64,000 nt of DNA from Aerococcaceae bacterium (GCA_030525795.1 JAUNEB010000004.1:1-64000), one strand, 5' to 3'; positions 45,291 to 55,479 are shown, numbered from the stretch's first letter. Translations and numbers: made by a program. The notes: a model not told the origin generated them from the sequence alone.

Positions 45291-45991
45291 TTTTCTTGTG
45301 TTTCTTCCACGTACAAAACGCCTGGAATATCGTAAATTTCTTCTAACAACTTCAAATGCTCGAAGTTACCTTTCAAACTCACCCGCAAAAAAGACGCAAT
45401 TTTTTTGTCTTGAGTATTAAAATGCTGAATGCGATCGCTCGGAATTTCGCCAAAAATCGTCCGCGAATCTAAAATGCGTACTCTATGCTCGGCGCAATAA
45501 ATTAGCACCCGATTGTAAGCTTCCGTCGAATTGACAACTAAATACAATTCCACTTCACGGCTGCGAATTTGGATGTACATTTTGAGCGACTGCATCGTCG
45601 TCATCACAACCCAAACCAATACGCCCGAAATTGCGGCACCTTCGTAAAAGCCAATGCCAATTGCTAATCCAATCGCCGCCGCTACCCAAACACCAGCTGC
45701 CGTCGTCAAGCCTTTGATTTTGTTATCACGCGTCACTAAAATTGTTCCCGCACCCAAAAATCCAATGCCATTGACAACTTGCGATCCCATGCGCGTCGGG
45801 TCTCCTTCTTGAAAACGCATCGACACATACAAATTCGTCATCATAATAAGCGCCGCACCTAAACACACCAAACTATGCGTGCGAATCCCCGCTGGCTGAT
45901 TACGAGCACCGCGTTCTCTGCCGATAAAACCGCCAATAACTACTGCCAAAATCGCGCGAAACGCAATCGTTTGGAAACTTAATTCGTTCAT
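45287..45991 (-). CDS. MgtC/SapB family membrane protein
   Basis: A 234-residue protein. The N-terminal MgtC domain has about four helices and family motifs [20 protein letters not shown] and [17 protein letters not shown] cytoplasmic ACT-like domain of about 85 residues follows. MgtC proteins help with growth at low magnesium and modulate ATP synthase or phosphate balance. Here the gene overlaps the ABC permease stop by four bases, so it is the last gene of the 2H-AfuABC-type operon. A link to phosphate handling fits this position. Confidence 0.88.
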   Translation of the reverse strand: MNELSFQTIAFRAILAVVIGGFIGRERGARNQPAGIRTHSLVCLGAALIMMTNLYVSMRFQEGDPTRMGSQVVNGIGFLGAGTILVTRDNKIKGLTTAAGVWVAAAIGLAIGIGFYEGAAISGVLVWVVMTTMQSLKMYIQIRSREVELYLVVNSTEAYNRVLIYCAEHRVRILDSRTIFGEIPSDRIQHFNTQDKKIASFLRVSLKGNFEHLKLLEEIYDIPGVLYVEETQEK

Positions 45992-47682
45992 GAGCGCTTA
46001 CTTTTTCCGCGTCGAACTTGCGTGAAATAAATAACGGTACTTGAAATGATCATCAAAATAACTGTATACACAAATAACAACGCTTTAGATTCGGTCGTCG
46101 CTTGTTCATCGGCAGCCGAACGAATCGCGATTCCGAGCGGTTTTAATAACGGATGATAGAGGAATACAGACAAATCATAATCCGTCAACAACGAATTGAA
46201 GTTCAACGCCACAACGGACAATACCGTCGGCAAAATATACGGGATAATCACGCGTCGCATCGTATAAAATGGACTTGCGCCCATACTGCGTGCGGCTTCT
46301 TCCATTTCATTATTCACACTGAAGAAAATCGCCCGAATCATCCGATACGAAAACGGCATTTTGACTACGATAAATGCAATGGCTAACAAAATCACCGTTC
46401 CAACCAACACGCGATTGAACACCAAAAATTGTGGCTCGTTAAACGTGAACAGCAAACTGACACCTAATAACGAACTTGGCAACATCCACGGCAACAACGC
46501 GCCGTATTCAAATGCGCCATCTAATTTAGTTTTGCGTTTATGCACAATGCGCGCAAACATTACCGCTAATAATGTCGCTGAAGTACCTGCTACAAACGCA
46601 TATCCAAAGCTGACCAAAAATGGTGAAAAGGCATCTTTACTACTTAAAAACAGACGATAATTCGCTAAAGATAAATTCGTTAATGACAACTCGCCTTTTG
46701 TAATCGCGAGCGAATTGGTGAACGAATACAACACGACTAACGTCAATGGCAAAATGAAAATGATAAACAATACATACGCCACGATATGCGCCAAAATATT
46801 CCATGGTTTTGACGTAATTTTTTGTTTTTTGAGCGGCGCCTTTGTCTTGGAGACCGAAATGTAATTACCGCCTTTTTCGACGCGATTCATAATGGTCAAC
46901 AACACTACCGTCGACAACGCCAACACCATCGCTAAAAGAGCCGCCAAATCACGCGAACTACTCGTTTTGGCAAAGGCGATAATCATCGGATTAATCGTTT
47001 GAAATTGCTTGCCGCCAACAATTAACGGCGCCGCAACAGCTGATAATCCACTCAAAAAAGTCAACAACGTCAACGCAAAAATCGTCGGTAATAACGTTGG
47101 CAACACCACTTTACGAAAAACCGTAAACGGCTTGGCGCCCATATTTTTGGCCGCTTCAATCGTATGATAATCGACACTACGAATTGCATTCGTCAAAAAT
47201 AGCGTGTGGTTCGCCGTTCCCGAAAACGTCATAATAAACAAGACAGCGTCGTAGCCGACAAACCATTGCGGATTCAAATCTGGAATCACTTTCATCAATA
47301 AATTCGTCACCAAACCATTCGAACCGTAAACGAATTTATACCCCGTTGCCAAAATAATTCCACCGTAAACTAGCGACGTCATATAGCCGAGTTTTAACAA
47401 TTTAGCGCCTTTAATATCAAAATATTCCGTAAATAAGACCACTAATAATCCTACAATATTGACCGTCACAATTAACGAAAACGCCAACTTAAAACTGTTA
47501 GCAATACTTTGCATCGCGCGCTGCGATTTTAAAATACGTTCCACCGACTGTGTCGTAAACTCGCCATCTTTAAAAAAGACGCTACCCAACAACCCTAAAT
47601 TCGGGTAAACAATGAAAGTAAACACAAACCACAATAAAAAGCCACGTAATAGCCAATCTTTCCAATTTAACTTACGTTTCAT
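45988..47682 (-). CDS. ABC transporter permease, fused two-domain (AfuB/FbpB type)
   Basis: A 564-residue permease with two homologous halves of about six helices each. The two EAA loops that contact the ATPase are [20 protein letters not shown] in the first half and [20 protein letters not shown] in the second. This fused layout is typical of ferric, sugar-phosphate (Afu) and phosphonate importers. It lies 11 bases after the ATPase gene. The substrate is not readable from the sequence. Confidence 0.9.
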   Translation of the reverse strand: MKRKLNWKDWLLRGFLLWFVFTFIVYPNLGLLGSVFFKDGEFTTQSVERILKSQRAMQSIANSFKLAFSLIVTVNIVGLLVVLFTEYFDIKGAKLLKLGYMTSLVYGGIILATGYKFVYGSNGLVTNLLMKVIPDLNPQWFVGYDAVLFIMTFSGTANHTLFLTNAIRSVDYHTIEAAKNMGAKPFTVFRKVVLPTLLPTIFALTLLTFLSGLSAVAAPLIVGGKQFQTINPMIIAFAKTSSSRDLAALLAMVLALSTVVLLTIMNRVEKGGNYISVSKTKAPLKKQKITSKPWNILAHIVAYVLFIIFILPLTLVVLYSFTNSLAITKGELSLTNLSLANYRLFLSSKDAFSPFLVSFGYAFVAGTSATLLAVMFARIVHKRKTKLDGAFEYGALLPWMLPSSLLGVSLLFTFNEPQFLVFNRVLVGTVILLAIAFIVVKMPFSYRMIRAIFFSVNNEMEEAARSMGASPFYTMRRVIIPYILPTVLSVVALNFNSLLTDYDLSVFLYHPLLKPLGIAIRSAADEQATTESKALLFVYTVILMIISSTVIYFTQVRRGKSKRS

Positions 47683-47693
47683 GTGCTACCTCC

Positions 47694-48704
47694 TTAATAT
47701 TGCAAAATATCTGCCGGATTGATATAAAGTGTCACTGCCGTTCCGACTTCTTTCATACCCCACTGACTTTCGATGCTCGTCACGCTCACTTCTTGCAATC
47801 CGTCCAACGCAACCGTATAACGCGTCGTAACACCACTAAATTCGCTATCGACAACGCGTCCCGTCAACGTTACATCGTCTTGTGATAAGCGTTCAAAACG
47901 GATTTTTTCTAAGCGAATGTAGCCTTTTTTGTGTTGTAAAGGTTCTTGTGAGGTTTGCACGCGAATCTCTGAAATGGTTGTTTCTTCCAACTGATTAATT
48001 TCGCCAATAAAATCACAGACAAATTCCGTTTTTGATTGATGATAAATTTCAGCAGGTGTACCGACTTGCTCAATATAGCCGTTGTTGAATACGGCAATGC
48101 GGTCAGATAGCGTCAACGCTTCTTCTTGGTCATGCGTGACGTACAATGTCGTAATCCCAAGTTCTTTTTGTAGTCGTTTTAACTCTTTACGCAAATCAAC
48201 ACGCAATTTAGCATCTAAGTTAGACAACGGCTCATCCAAGCACAAAATTTTCGGCTCTAATACTAAAGCACGCGCCAACGCGACACGTTGTTGCTGCCCG
48301 CCAGATAATTCTGAAACGTTACGGCTCAATTGCGCGTCTGAAATTTTAATTTTGGCAGCGACTTCGTTGACTTTAGCCTTGATGACATCGTTCGGCACTT
48401 TTTTGACTTTCAAGCCGAAAGCAATATTGTCATAAACCGTCATCGTTGGAAAAAGCGCATAACTTTGGAAGACGATTCCGATGCCACGCTTTTCTGGATC
48501 CAAATGCGTCACCGCCTGATCGTTAACAAAAATATCGCCTTCCGCAGGATCTAAAAACCCAACCAATGCGCGCAACGTCGTTGATTTGCCGCATCCAGAC
48601 GGCCCTAAAAACGTAAAAAATTCGCCTTCTTCTATTTTCAAATTCAAATTATCAATCGCCGTAAAATCGCCATATTTGATTTTAATCGAGTCAAATGTAA
48701 TCAT
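47694..48704 (-). CDS. ABC transporter ATPase (AfuC/FbpC/PotA type)
   Basis: A 336-residue ATPase. Walker A is GPSGCGKST (residues 34-42). The signature LSGGQQQR, the Walker B ILCLDEPLSNLD and the His switch VTHDQEEAL follow. A C-terminal TOBE-like regulatory domain extends from about residue 240. It energises the neighbouring permease. TAAGGAGGAG precedes the ATG at 48702-48704; the frame is open to 48773, but that part runs through an intercistronic hairpin. Confidence 0.93.
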   Translation of the reverse strand: MITFDSIKIKYGDFTAIDNLNLKIEEGEFFTFLGPSGCGKSTTLRALVGFLDPAEGDIFVNDQAVTHLDPEKRGIGIVFQSYALFPTMTVYDNIAFGLKVKKVPNDVIKAKVNEVAAKIKISDAQLSRNVSELSGGQQQRVALARALVLEPKILCLDEPLSNLDAKLRVDLRKELKRLQKELGITTLYVTHDQEEALTLSDRIAVFNNGYIEQVGTPAEIYHQSKTEFVCDFIGEINQLEETTISEIRVQTSQEPLQHKKGYIRLEKIRFERLSQDDVTLTGRVVDSEFSGVTTRYTVALDGLQEVSVTSIESQWGMKEVGTAVTLYINPADILQY

Positions 48705-48730
48705 GTTGTTTCTCCTCCTTAAATGAAAGA

Positions 48731-48775
48731 GCTTGTCGCAGATTTCAGCTCTTTTTTCTCGAAATCTTGACAAGC
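48731..48775 (-). other. intercistronic stem-loop between binding-protein and ATPase genes
   Basis: The arms GCTTGTCGCAGATTTC and GAAATCTTGACAAGC pair over about 15 positions with a small internal mismatch. There is no long T tract directly after the stem, so it may stabilise the binding-protein mRNA or cause partial termination rather than stop the operon. Confidence 0.65.
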
Positions 48776-48790
48776 CTTTTCAAATACTTA

Positions 48791-49831
48791 TTATTGAACG
48801 AATTCAAGTTCTACTTTTTCAACCCACTCGTCGATATGTTGACCTAAAACGTCCCAATCAAGCGGTTGTTGTTTGACTTGACTTAATACTTCTTTAATTT
48901 CGTCAGATACTTTTGCATCTTTGTTAGCTGGAATTGAGCCGAATTCTGCTGAGTACGCTTCTAACACTTCTGCGCTACCGAACCAGTTGATGAATTCTTG
49001 TGCTAATTCTTGTTTTTTAGATGCTGACAAAATCATTGCGTGTTCAGATACGAATGGCACGCCCACTTCTGGAGACATAATTTGCCATTTGATATTGTTT
49101 TCTTGTTGAGCTTTAATCGCACCTGAAGTCCAAAATTGTCCGTAGAAAATACCTTCGTTTGGATCTAACATACGCGCGGTATAATCTTGCCCTTCTGGCA
49201 AGCGGTTGTCGCCTTTGATGTAAGATTCAACGACTTTCCAACCTTCTTCAGAAACGCCTAATTCGCCGCTTTCATCTAAGTAACGCGCAATAATCGATGC
49301 CAAAATTGCACGCGGTGTACCACCTGTCAAGCCACGTAATTGGTATTGACCCGCAAATTTTTCGCCTAATTCTGTCCAGTCTTTTGGCATTTCTTTAGCG
49401 TCAGGTGTTCCAACTAAGATTAGCGGTTGAATAAAGATTGGGTTGTAGTAGTTGTCTTTGTCTGCCAAGCCTGGTTCTACTTTGTCAATCCATTCTGGTG
49501 TGAACTGCGTCAAAATGCCTGCGTCACGCAATTTGTTTGCGTCTAATGAGCCGATACCGTAAACCATGTCAGCTACTGCGTTATTTTTTTCTGCGATAAC
49601 ACGGTCAGCTAATTCACCACCAGGAATTTCAACCATTTGAATGTTGAAGCCTGCTTCTTTTGCTTTTTCGGTTAACCAGTCGCCACGGCCGCCTGATACA
49701 GAGTTTGAATAAATGACTAATGTTTCACTCTTATCCGCTTCAGCAAAAACGACGCCTGCGCCGACTTGTGTTGCTAATGCTGCTACAGAAACGAATGTAA
49801 CGAATTTTTGTGCTAATTTTTTGATATTCAT
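48791..49831 (-). CDS. extracellular substrate-binding protein of the AfuA/FbpA type
   Basis: A 346-residue periplasmic-binding-protein family 1/13 type protein (ETLVIYSNSVSGGRGDWLTE, ADMVYGIGSLDANKLRDAG). Residues 1-30 are a Sec signal peptide ending V-F-A with no lipobox Cys, so it is apparently not a lipoprotein. That is unusual for a Gram-positive importer. It may bind iron, 2-aminoethylphosphonate or, as in AfuA, hexose phosphates; shared operators with galT favour sugars. AAGGAG precedes the ATG, and the gene lies 14 bases after the 2H protein gene. Confidence 0.9.
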   Translation of the reverse strand: MNIKKLAQKFVTFVSVAALATQVGAGVVFAEADKSETLVIYSNSVSGGRGDWLTEKAKEAGFNIQMVEIPGGELADRVIAEKNNAVADMVYGIGSLDANKLRDAGILTQFTPEWIDKVEPGLADKDNYYNPIFIQPLILVGTPDAKEMPKDWTELGEKFAGQYQLRGLTGGTPRAILASIIARYLDESGELGVSEEGWKVVESYIKGDNRLPEGQDYTARMLDPNEGIFYGQFWTSGAIKAQQENNIKWQIMSPEVGVPFVSEHAMILSASKKQELAQEFINWFGSAEVLEAYSAEFGSIPANKDAKVSDEIKEVLSQVKQQPLDWDVLGQHIDEWVEKVELEFVQ

Positions 49832-49845
49832 GTTAAGGTCTCCTT

Positions 49846-50496
49846 TTATTTTTGATACGGAATAAATTGTGTCATGTCGCTGAACGTTGTGTAATCAATC
49901 CGACGAATCGTAATCGTTGATAATTTTTCGTTCAACAACTGCGTCATGCGCTCACGATGTGCGTCAAACAATTGCTGTTCTTCTTCAGTAAACGGAATGC
50001 GCACGTAACCAATCGAGATATGGAATTGGTAATTGTCGTGATTCGGAAACTTCACGCCGGCTTGTTTTGCAACATATTGACGAATTTCGTGCAAACGGTT
50101 CGCGCTTTCTTCGTCTGCTGGCTCCACTATAATATTTTGGCGTCCCATGCCGACTACTTTCATCGTGATGTTTTCATTTTCTAACGGAAAAATCGCGAGT
50201 TGTTTGCCGAAGTAATCATGAACTTCTTGTATCGGCATGTCTAGCGGAATGTCTTTGCTCCAATATTCAGGTAAGCGGTTTTTGTCGCATAGCAACTCGA
50301 TAACCGTCATATGAATCGATTTGTTCGGTGTCAACGTAAACTTGTCAATGAACGGCAATTGGCGATAGGCTGCTTGAATTTCATTGACTACTTCAATGAG
50401 CGGCTCGTGATGATATAAATTTGCCACAACCGTATTTCCTGGAAAATGATTGAAGTCACCATTTTCTTTGAATTTGAGTGCGGTTAAATTGACCAT
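49846..50496 (-). CDS. 2H phosphoesterase superfamily protein (2'-5' RNA ligase-like)
   Basis: A 216-residue protein with the two HxT/S motifs of 2H phosphoesterases: H62-M-T64 (KSIHMTVIE) and H159-I-S161 (YQFHISIGYVR). Such enzymes open cyclic phosphodiesters or, in some cases, join RNA ends. It resembles the DUF1868 subgroup. It is the first gene of the operon with the AfuABC-like transporter and MgtC protein. This suggests that a cyclic or phosphorylated small molecule is imported and processed. AGGAGG precedes the ATG. Confidence 0.85.
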   Translation of the reverse strand: MVNLTALKFKENGDFNHFPGNTVVANLYHHEPLIEVVNEIQAAYRQLPFIDKFTLTPNKSIHMTVIELLCDKNRLPEYWSKDIPLDMPIQEVHDYFGKQLAIFPLENENITMKVVGMGRQNIIVEPADEESANRLHEIRQYVAKQAGVKFPNHDNYQFHISIGYVRIPFTEEEQQLFDAHRERMTQLLNEKLSTITIRRIDYTTFSDMTQFIPYQK

Positions 50497-50528
50497 TACT
50501 TCCTCCTTTGTTAAGTTTATTTTTTGTT

Positions 50529-50598
50529 TATGACACCGGTATCTTTTTAATTAAAAAATAATGCGCGGTTGTTTTTTAATTAAGACACCGGCGTCATT
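50529..50598 (-). promoter_or_regulatory. two GACACCGG-type operators at the 2H-ABC operon promoter
   Basis: TATGACACCGGTATCTTT (50529-50546) and TAAGACACCGGCGTCATT (50581-50598) are imperfect 18-bp palindromes whose centres are 52 bases apart, about five helical turns. A weak minus-strand promoter TTGAAT-N17-TAAAAA would place the second site in its spacer. The same motif type stands upstream of galT. A LacI-type repressor that can loop DNA is inferred. Confidence 0.6.
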
Positions 50599-50735
50599 CA
50601 ACCGTTTACAATTTAGATATTAGCGCTTTTATTAACGAATGTCAAGCGCTTTCTTTTAGATTTTTACAATTTTTCTGTTTTTTTACACAAAAATATGCTA
50701 ACATGAGAGACACATTTAGCACAAGGAGTGAGGTT

Positions 50736-51182
50736 ATGAGTGATTTTAAGCAACGCGACACGTTTGTGTACGAATTTGAACACAGCTATGTCGAAATGAG
50801 TTATTCACAATTTTTGCCAGGATATTGTATTTTATTTTCAAAAATTCCGTATGCGTCGATTAACGCGATGCCTTTGGCTGAGCGCAGCGCCTATTTAACC
50901 GAAATGAGTTTATTAGGCGATGCCATGTTGGCTGTTTTGGGTGACGATGTGTTGCGCATTAACTACAATTTGCTCAGCAATTCGCACCCTGTTTTGCATG
51001 CGCATTTGTTTCCGAGATACCGTTGGGAAGAAGAAAGCGTGCGCCGTTCCGTCGTTTGGAAGCACGATTCGAGCAAATGGAAAGATCCCGAAACGCAATT
51101 TGATGTTGTCAAACATGCCGATTTGAAGCGCGCGCTCCACGATGCCATCGACGCATTATACACCGCTTATTTGAAAGGATAA
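50736..51182 (+). CDS. HIT-like nucleotide hydrolase/transferase
   Basis: A 148-residue HIT-fold protein. The active-site strand reads SHPVLHAHLFPR, so H88 and H90 of the HxHxH pattern are kept while the first His is replaced by Val (H84 lies two residues before it). Such proteins hydrolyse Ap4A or other nucleotidyl compounds. AAGGAGTGAGG precedes the ATG at 50736-50738. It is co-directional with, and four bases from, the histidine phosphatase gene. Confidence 0.85.
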   Translation: MSDFKQRDTFVYEFEHSYVEMSYSQFLPGYCILFSKIPYASINAMPLAERSAYLTEMSLLGDAMLAVLGDDVLRINYNLLSNSHPVLHAHLFPRYRWEEESVRRSVVWKHDSSKWKDPETQFDVVKHADLKRALHDAIDALYTAYLKG

Positions 51183-51186
51183 CGTT

Positions 51187-51837
51187 ATGACACGACAAAT
51201 ATTGTATTTTTTACGGCACGGTCAGACACAATTTAATGTTTTCGGGCGTTTGCAAGGTTGGTCCAATTCGCAACTCACCCCAAAAGGAATCGCCGTCGCC
51301 AAACACGCCGGCAAAGCATTCCAACAAATCCCCTTTGATGCCGTGTATTCTAGTGATTTGACGCGCGCTTTAGATACGGCCTCGTTATTTTTGGAAGCGG
51401 CGAATCAAGCTCTGCCCGTACACCCTTCTGCCGATTTACGCGAAATTGGCTTCGGATATTTTGAAGGGTTGGATGGACGCAACACTTGGAAACTTGCCGA
51501 TGTTCGTGCAGCCGATTTGGGACTCATTCCCGAGGGCACCGCTGCTCCTGAAGCGATTCGTATTGACATGCTACACCAAATGGATCCCTATCACTTAGCC
51601 GAAAATTATCACACTTTTGCGACGCGTCTCAAAAATGGCATCCAAACTATTTTGGCTGAAAATACGGATAAACAACATCTTTTGATTGTGTCCCACAGTT
51701 CTTCGATTAAAGCCATTTTTGATACGTTCGACCCAAACTACCAAACTACTGAGAACGCCGACAATGGCTCTATGTCTATTCTCCACTACGAAAATGGACA
51801 ATTTGTAGTACAAGGATTTAATTTATTTGAACTTTAA
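51187..51837 (+). CDS. histidine phosphatase family protein (phosphoglycerate mutase-like)
   Basis: A 216-residue branch 1 histidine phosphatase. The phosphorylated His is H11 in LRHGQTQFNVFGRLQGWSN, and the second catalytic His lies in LLIVSHSSSIKAIF. REIGFGYFEG carries the acid residue. It resembles broad phosphatases more than glycolytic mutase, and the substrate is unknown. It probably shares a transcript with the HIT gene and ends at a strong terminator. Confidence 0.9.
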   Translation: MTRQILYFLRHGQTQFNVFGRLQGWSNSQLTPKGIAVAKHAGKAFQQIPFDAVYSSDLTRALDTASLFLEAANQALPVHPSADLREIGFGYFEGLDGRNTWKLADVRAADLGLIPEGTAAPEAIRIDMLHQMDPYHLAENYHTFATRLKNGIQTILAENTDKQHLLIVSHSSSIKAIFDTFDPNYQTTENADNGSMSILHYENGQFVVQGFNLFEL

Positions 51838-51853
51838 GCCAATGTTTCAGATT

Positions 51854-51894
51854 AAAAATACGCCCTATTTTTTTAGAAAAATAGGGCGTATTTT
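51854..51894. terminator. bidirectional terminator between histidine phosphatase gene and smpB
   Basis: A near-perfect long inverted repeat around ACGCCCTATTTTT / AAAAATAGGGCGT with A/T-rich ends on both sides. It serves both converging units. Confidence 0.92.
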
Positions 51895-52352
51895 CAGCGT
51901 TCTTTCAACGCGCGATCAATATCGCGTTTGGCTTGTTGGTCTTTCAAGGCGTGACGTTTGTCGTATTTATTTTTGCCTTTTGCTAAGCCGAACAATAATT
52001 TTGCGCGTCCGCGAACGAGATAGACTTTGAGCGGCACGAGCGTCATGCGATTCAACTTGACTTCTTGAGCGAGTTTGGCAATTTCGGCTTTGTGCAACAA
52101 CAATTTGCGGTCACGTTCAGGATCATGGTTAAAAATATTGCCATGGTCATACGGACTAATGTGTACTTGTTTGAGCCACGCTTCGCCGTAGCGAATCGAA
52201 ATAAAACCGTCTTTCAAATTCATTTTGCCTTTGCGGATGGATTTGATTTCCGTTCCTGTTAGGACAAGTCCCGCTTCGTAAGTGTCCACAATTTCGTAAT
52301 CGTGGCGCGCTTTTCGGTTTTGGGCAAGGGGTTTGTCTTGTTCGTGAGCCAT
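51894..52352 (-). CDS. smpB: SsrA-binding protein SmpB
   Basis: A 152-residue SmpB with [25 protein letters not shown] N-terminal core, [17 protein letters not shown] and the basic C-terminal tail ([20 protein letters not shown]) that enters the ribosome. It delivers tmRNA to stalled ribosomes. It follows rnr by 11 bases, the usual secG-est-rnr-smpB order in Firmicutes. The ssrA gene itself is not seen in the window. Confidence 0.97.
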   Translation of the reverse strand: MAHEQDKPLAQNRKARHDYEIVDTYEAGLVLTGTEIKSIRKGKMNLKDGFISIRYGEAWLKQVHISPYDHGNIFNHDPERDRKLLLHKAEIAKLAQEVKLNRMTLVPLKVYLVRGRAKLLFGLAKGKNKYDKRHALKDQQAKRDIDRALKER

Positions 52353-52363
52353 TCGTTCACTCC

Positions 52364-54679
52364 TTATTTGCGTTTTTGGCGATGTTTGGTCGCTTTTTTC
52401 GCTTTGATGTTGGGACGGCGTTTGTCTGATGATTTCGCCGCTGTGCGTGCTGATTTTTCAGCGCGTTTCTTTTTGGTTTGGCGATGCAATGCGTGAATCG
52501 CGTCGTCTTTGATTGGCTCTGCGTCGAGCAATTCGAAGTCAATTTCGCGTTCCGCAACGTTGACTTGCGTCACTTGGACGGTTACTTTTTGCCCAATTCT
52601 AAAAATGTTGCCCGTTCTTTCGCCGATAAGCAGCAAATGTTGTTGGTCGAACGCATAGTAGTCGTCCTTGAGTGCTTTCAGCGCGATGAGGCCTTCGACA
52701 GTGTTTGGTAATTCGACAAACATACCGAATGACGTAACGGAACTGATGCGCCCTTCGAACGTTTCACCCACTTTGTCCAGCATGTATTCTGCTTTTTTGA
52801 GGGCGACCGTTTCGCGTTCGGCATCAACTGCGCGGCGCTCCATTTTGGAACTTTGTTCGGCGATGTCTGGCAGTTTCATTTCCCATTGGTCAATTTCTTT
52901 CGGCGTCGGTTTGGATTTCAAATAGCGATGAATCAAGCGGTGCACAATCAAGTCAGGATAGCGGCGAATTGGCGACGTAAAATGCGTGTAATCCGTAGCT
53001 GCTAAGCCATAATGACCGTCCGGTTGCTCGCTATATTTGGCTTGTTTCATGCTGCGTAACATCATCGTCGAAACGGCTTGTTCGTACGCTTCGCCTTTCG
53101 TTTGTTGTAACGCTTTTTGCAGTTGTTTTGGTGCGATGTCGGCCACATTTCCACGCAAAACAATGCCAAATGACGTCGCAAATTCTGCAAAACGTTGCAT
53201 GCGTTCTTCTTCAGGCTGTTCGTGAATGCGATAGATGAACGGGTATTCTTTCAGCGTGTATGTTTTGGCAACCGTTTCGTTGGCAACCAACATGAACGAC
53301 TCGATAAGGCGCTCGGCAACTCCGCGTTCGCGCAACTCAATGGCAAGTGGTTTTCCGTTAGAATCGACATGAATTTTGGACTCCGGCGCATCAAATTCGA
53401 GCGCACCACGTTCGCGCCGCATCGTTTCCAAAATCGTATGCAATTCTGCCATTTCAGTCAACATTGGGATAATTTCGGCATATTGCGCACGCAATGCCTC
53501 GTCTCCTGCCAAAATGGCATTCACATCTTGATACGTCATGCGATAATTCGAATGAATCACACTTAAGAAAATCGCGTGTTTTAGCACTTTTCCTTGTGCG
53601 TCAATCGTCATTTCGCACGTGATAGTTAGACGATCTTCGTGCGGATGCAACGAACAAATGCCGTTGGACAAGCGTTGCGGTAACATCGGAACGACGCGGT
53701 CCGTCAAATAAACGGACGTGCCACGATGATACGCTTCGCGGTCCATAGCAGTTCCTTCTTGCACATAGTGCGACACGTCGGCGATATGCACGCCTAATTG
53801 GTACGTGCCGTCGGCGTTTTTGGATAAGGAAATGGCGTCGTCTAAATCTTTGGCATCGGCACCATCAATCGTAATGACTAATGCATCTCGCAAGTCGCGG
53901 CGCCCTTCTAAATCAGCCGCGGCAATTTCTTGTGGGACGCGGTCTGCTTGTTCAATGACGTTTTCGGGAAATTCGTGTGGAATACCGAACTGGAACAAAA
54001 TCGCTAAAATATCAACGCCGGGCGCGTCTTTATGCCCGACTTCTTTGGCAACTAGCCCGACTAAATGGTTCGGGTTGTCAGCGGTTGGGTAAGTTTTAAT
54101 TTTGACGATACAAATCGTTTTGTCGGCTGGATGAATGCCGTCTGGCAGCACGAACACTTTGACTTGGTCGCTGTAATCGCCGTGCGGCTGAATGTAGCCT
54201 AAATAACCTGTTTCGGCGCGTTCTTGTTGGTTATACGCAAAAAATTCGCCCACTAATTGCGTTGCCGAACGCTCAACGACATTCACGACTTGCGCTTCGG
54301 AACCTTTTCCCGTTAAGGCGTCGACATGTTTGAGAATGCGCGCTTCGACGGTATCGCCGTGCATCGCGTCTGCCGATTTGCCGCGCGGTACGAATAAGTC
54401 GCTGTCGAGTTCGGCCACTTCAATAAAGCCGTAGCCTTGCGCGTTTGCGCGATACTTGCCGACGACCGTTTGCGTTGTGTTACGGTGACGGAATTTGCCT
54501 GCGGGAGTTACTTCAATTTCACCTACGCGTTCCAAAAAAGCAAGTGCTTTAATCATTTTTTTGAAATTTTTCGTGCCCCGATAGTTAAAATGATTCGCCA
54601 ACTGCTCAGCGGTGAAACTTTCTTGATTGTATGCGCTCAATAATTCTAATAAACGTTTTTCCATGCTAGATAAATTCAT
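52364..54679 (-). CDS. rnr: ribonuclease R
   Basis: A 771-residue 3'-5' exoribonuclease. The N-terminal winged helix and cold-shock domains are followed by the RNB domain with catalytic Asps in [15 protein letters not shown]. An S1 domain comes next ([20 protein letters not shown]), then a Lys/Arg-rich tail. It degrades structured RNA and works with tmRNA-SmpB. GGAGGAAG precedes the ATG at 54677-54679; the frame is open 40 codons further inside est. Confidence 0.96.
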   Translation of the reverse strand: MNLSSMEKRLLELLSAYNQESFTAEQLANHFNYRGTKNFKKMIKALAFLERVGEIEVTPAGKFRHRNTTQTVVGKYRANAQGYGFIEVAELDSDLFVPRGKSADAMHGDTVEARILKHVDALTGKGSEAQVVNVVERSATQLVGEFFAYNQQERAETGYLGYIQPHGDYSDQVKVFVLPDGIHPADKTICIVKIKTYPTADNPNHLVGLVAKEVGHKDAPGVDILAILFQFGIPHEFPENVIEQADRVPQEIAAADLEGRRDLRDALVITIDGADAKDLDDAISLSKNADGTYQLGVHIADVSHYVQEGTAMDREAYHRGTSVYLTDRVVPMLPQRLSNGICSLHPHEDRLTITCEMTIDAQGKVLKHAIFLSVIHSNYRMTYQDVNAILAGDEALRAQYAEIIPMLTEMAELHTILETMRRERGALEFDAPESKIHVDSNGKPLAIELRERGVAERLIESFMLVANETVAKTYTLKEYPFIYRIHEQPEEERMQRFAEFATSFGIVLRGNVADIAPKQLQKALQQTKGEAYEQAVSTMMLRSMKQAKYSEQPDGHYGLAATDYTHFTSPIRRYPDLIVHRLIHRYLKSKPTPKEIDQWEMKLPDIAEQSSKMERRAVDAERETVALKKAEYMLDKVGETFEGRISSVTSFGMFVELPNTVEGLIALKALKDDYYAFDQQHLLLIGERTGNIFRIGQKVTVQVTQVNVAEREIDFELLDAEPIKDDAIHALHRQTKKKRAEKSARTAAKSSDKRRPNIKAKKATKHRQKRK

Positions 54680-55418
54680 GTGCTTCCTCCTTTCGTTGTA
54701 AAACTTTTTCGATAAATTGTTGGACACTCTCTTCAAAGGCTTTGCGGTTCGAGTTGACGGTAATGACGTGCGTGTTGTCGATAAACCAGTTGAAATCAAT
54801 GAAGTCGGCGTTTTCTAAAGCGTTTTGCAAGTCATAGGCATCGTCTGCGTCAATCAACTCGTCTTGAGCCGATTGCGCGATGTAATACGGTTGCTGCAAG
54901 TCTTCAAGACGCTTGCGATACGCGCCCACAAAAGCTTGAATGGCGCCCAACTGCTCGCGATGTTTCGCCAAAATATGTTCTTTGTCTAAGTCGAATTGCG
55001 TGTGCAGTCCTTTTTTTGCATATAAAAATTGAGCGTACGCCATAAAAGGACGCTCCAAATTAACAGGCGCCTTCGTGACAATCGGCGAATTGAAACAACC
55101 GCCCGCGGTCACATCTAAATCCAATAACGCACGCGTTGCAAACATGCCGCCCATCGACAAGCCGAATACGAACACGTGCTGACAACGCGCTTTCAGCTGC
55201 GCCACAGCCGCTTGAGTTTGTTGCCACCACACGTCAGGACCTTGCGCCAACAATGCATGAATGTCGCCCGTTCCATGCCCTTCAAACAGCGGGCACAACA
55301 CCGAGTAGCCTTGTTTGTGCAATTCTCGCGCCAACAAATTGACGTCTGCTACCGATCCGGTGTACGCATGCAATAACACGACACCAACTGGACGGTTCCC
55401 TTCTAAAAACAGCTCCAT
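54666..55418 (-). CDS. est: carboxylesterase (Est family alpha/beta hydrolase)
   Basis: A 250-residue alpha/beta hydrolase with the nucleophile S88 in FGLSMGG, an acid near QSAQDELIDADD and the His in DNTHVIT. It matches the Est carboxylesterase that lies between secG and rnr in many Firmicutes. It cleaves short to medium acyl esters. GGAGGATAAAAAA precedes the ATG at 55416-55418. It overlaps rnr by 14 bases. Confidence 0.92.
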   Translation of the reverse strand: MELFLEGNRPVGVVLLHAYTGSVADVNLLARELHKQGYSVLCPLFEGHGTGDIHALLAQGPDVWWQQTQAAVAQLKARCQHVFVFGLSMGGMFATRALLDLDVTAGGCFNSPIVTKAPVNLERPFMAYAQFLYAKKGLHTQFDLDKEHILAKHREQLGAIQAFVGAYRKRLEDLQQPYYIAQSAQDELIDADDAYDLQNALENADFIDFNWFIDNTHVITVNSNRKAFEESVQQFIEKVLQRKEEAHEFI

Positions 55419-55440
55419 TTTTTTATCCTCCTCAACAAAA

Positions 55441-55467
55441 AAGACCTCTGACAATAACAGAGATCCC
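55441..55467 (-). terminator. hairpin between secG and est
   Basis: The stem GACCTCTG / CAGAGATC (one mismatch) is followed on the minus strand by TTTTTTG. It may end part of the secG transcripts. Confidence 0.7.
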
Positions 55468-55479
55468 TTAATCGCTCAA

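Noticed and set aside
50622..50652. A repeated AGCGCTTT element (50622-50629 and 50645-50652) between the 2H operon and the HIT gene, resembling cre halves
   Set aside because: The best alignment to the cre consensus has two mismatches in the left arm, and no good promoter overlaps it. Too weak to call.
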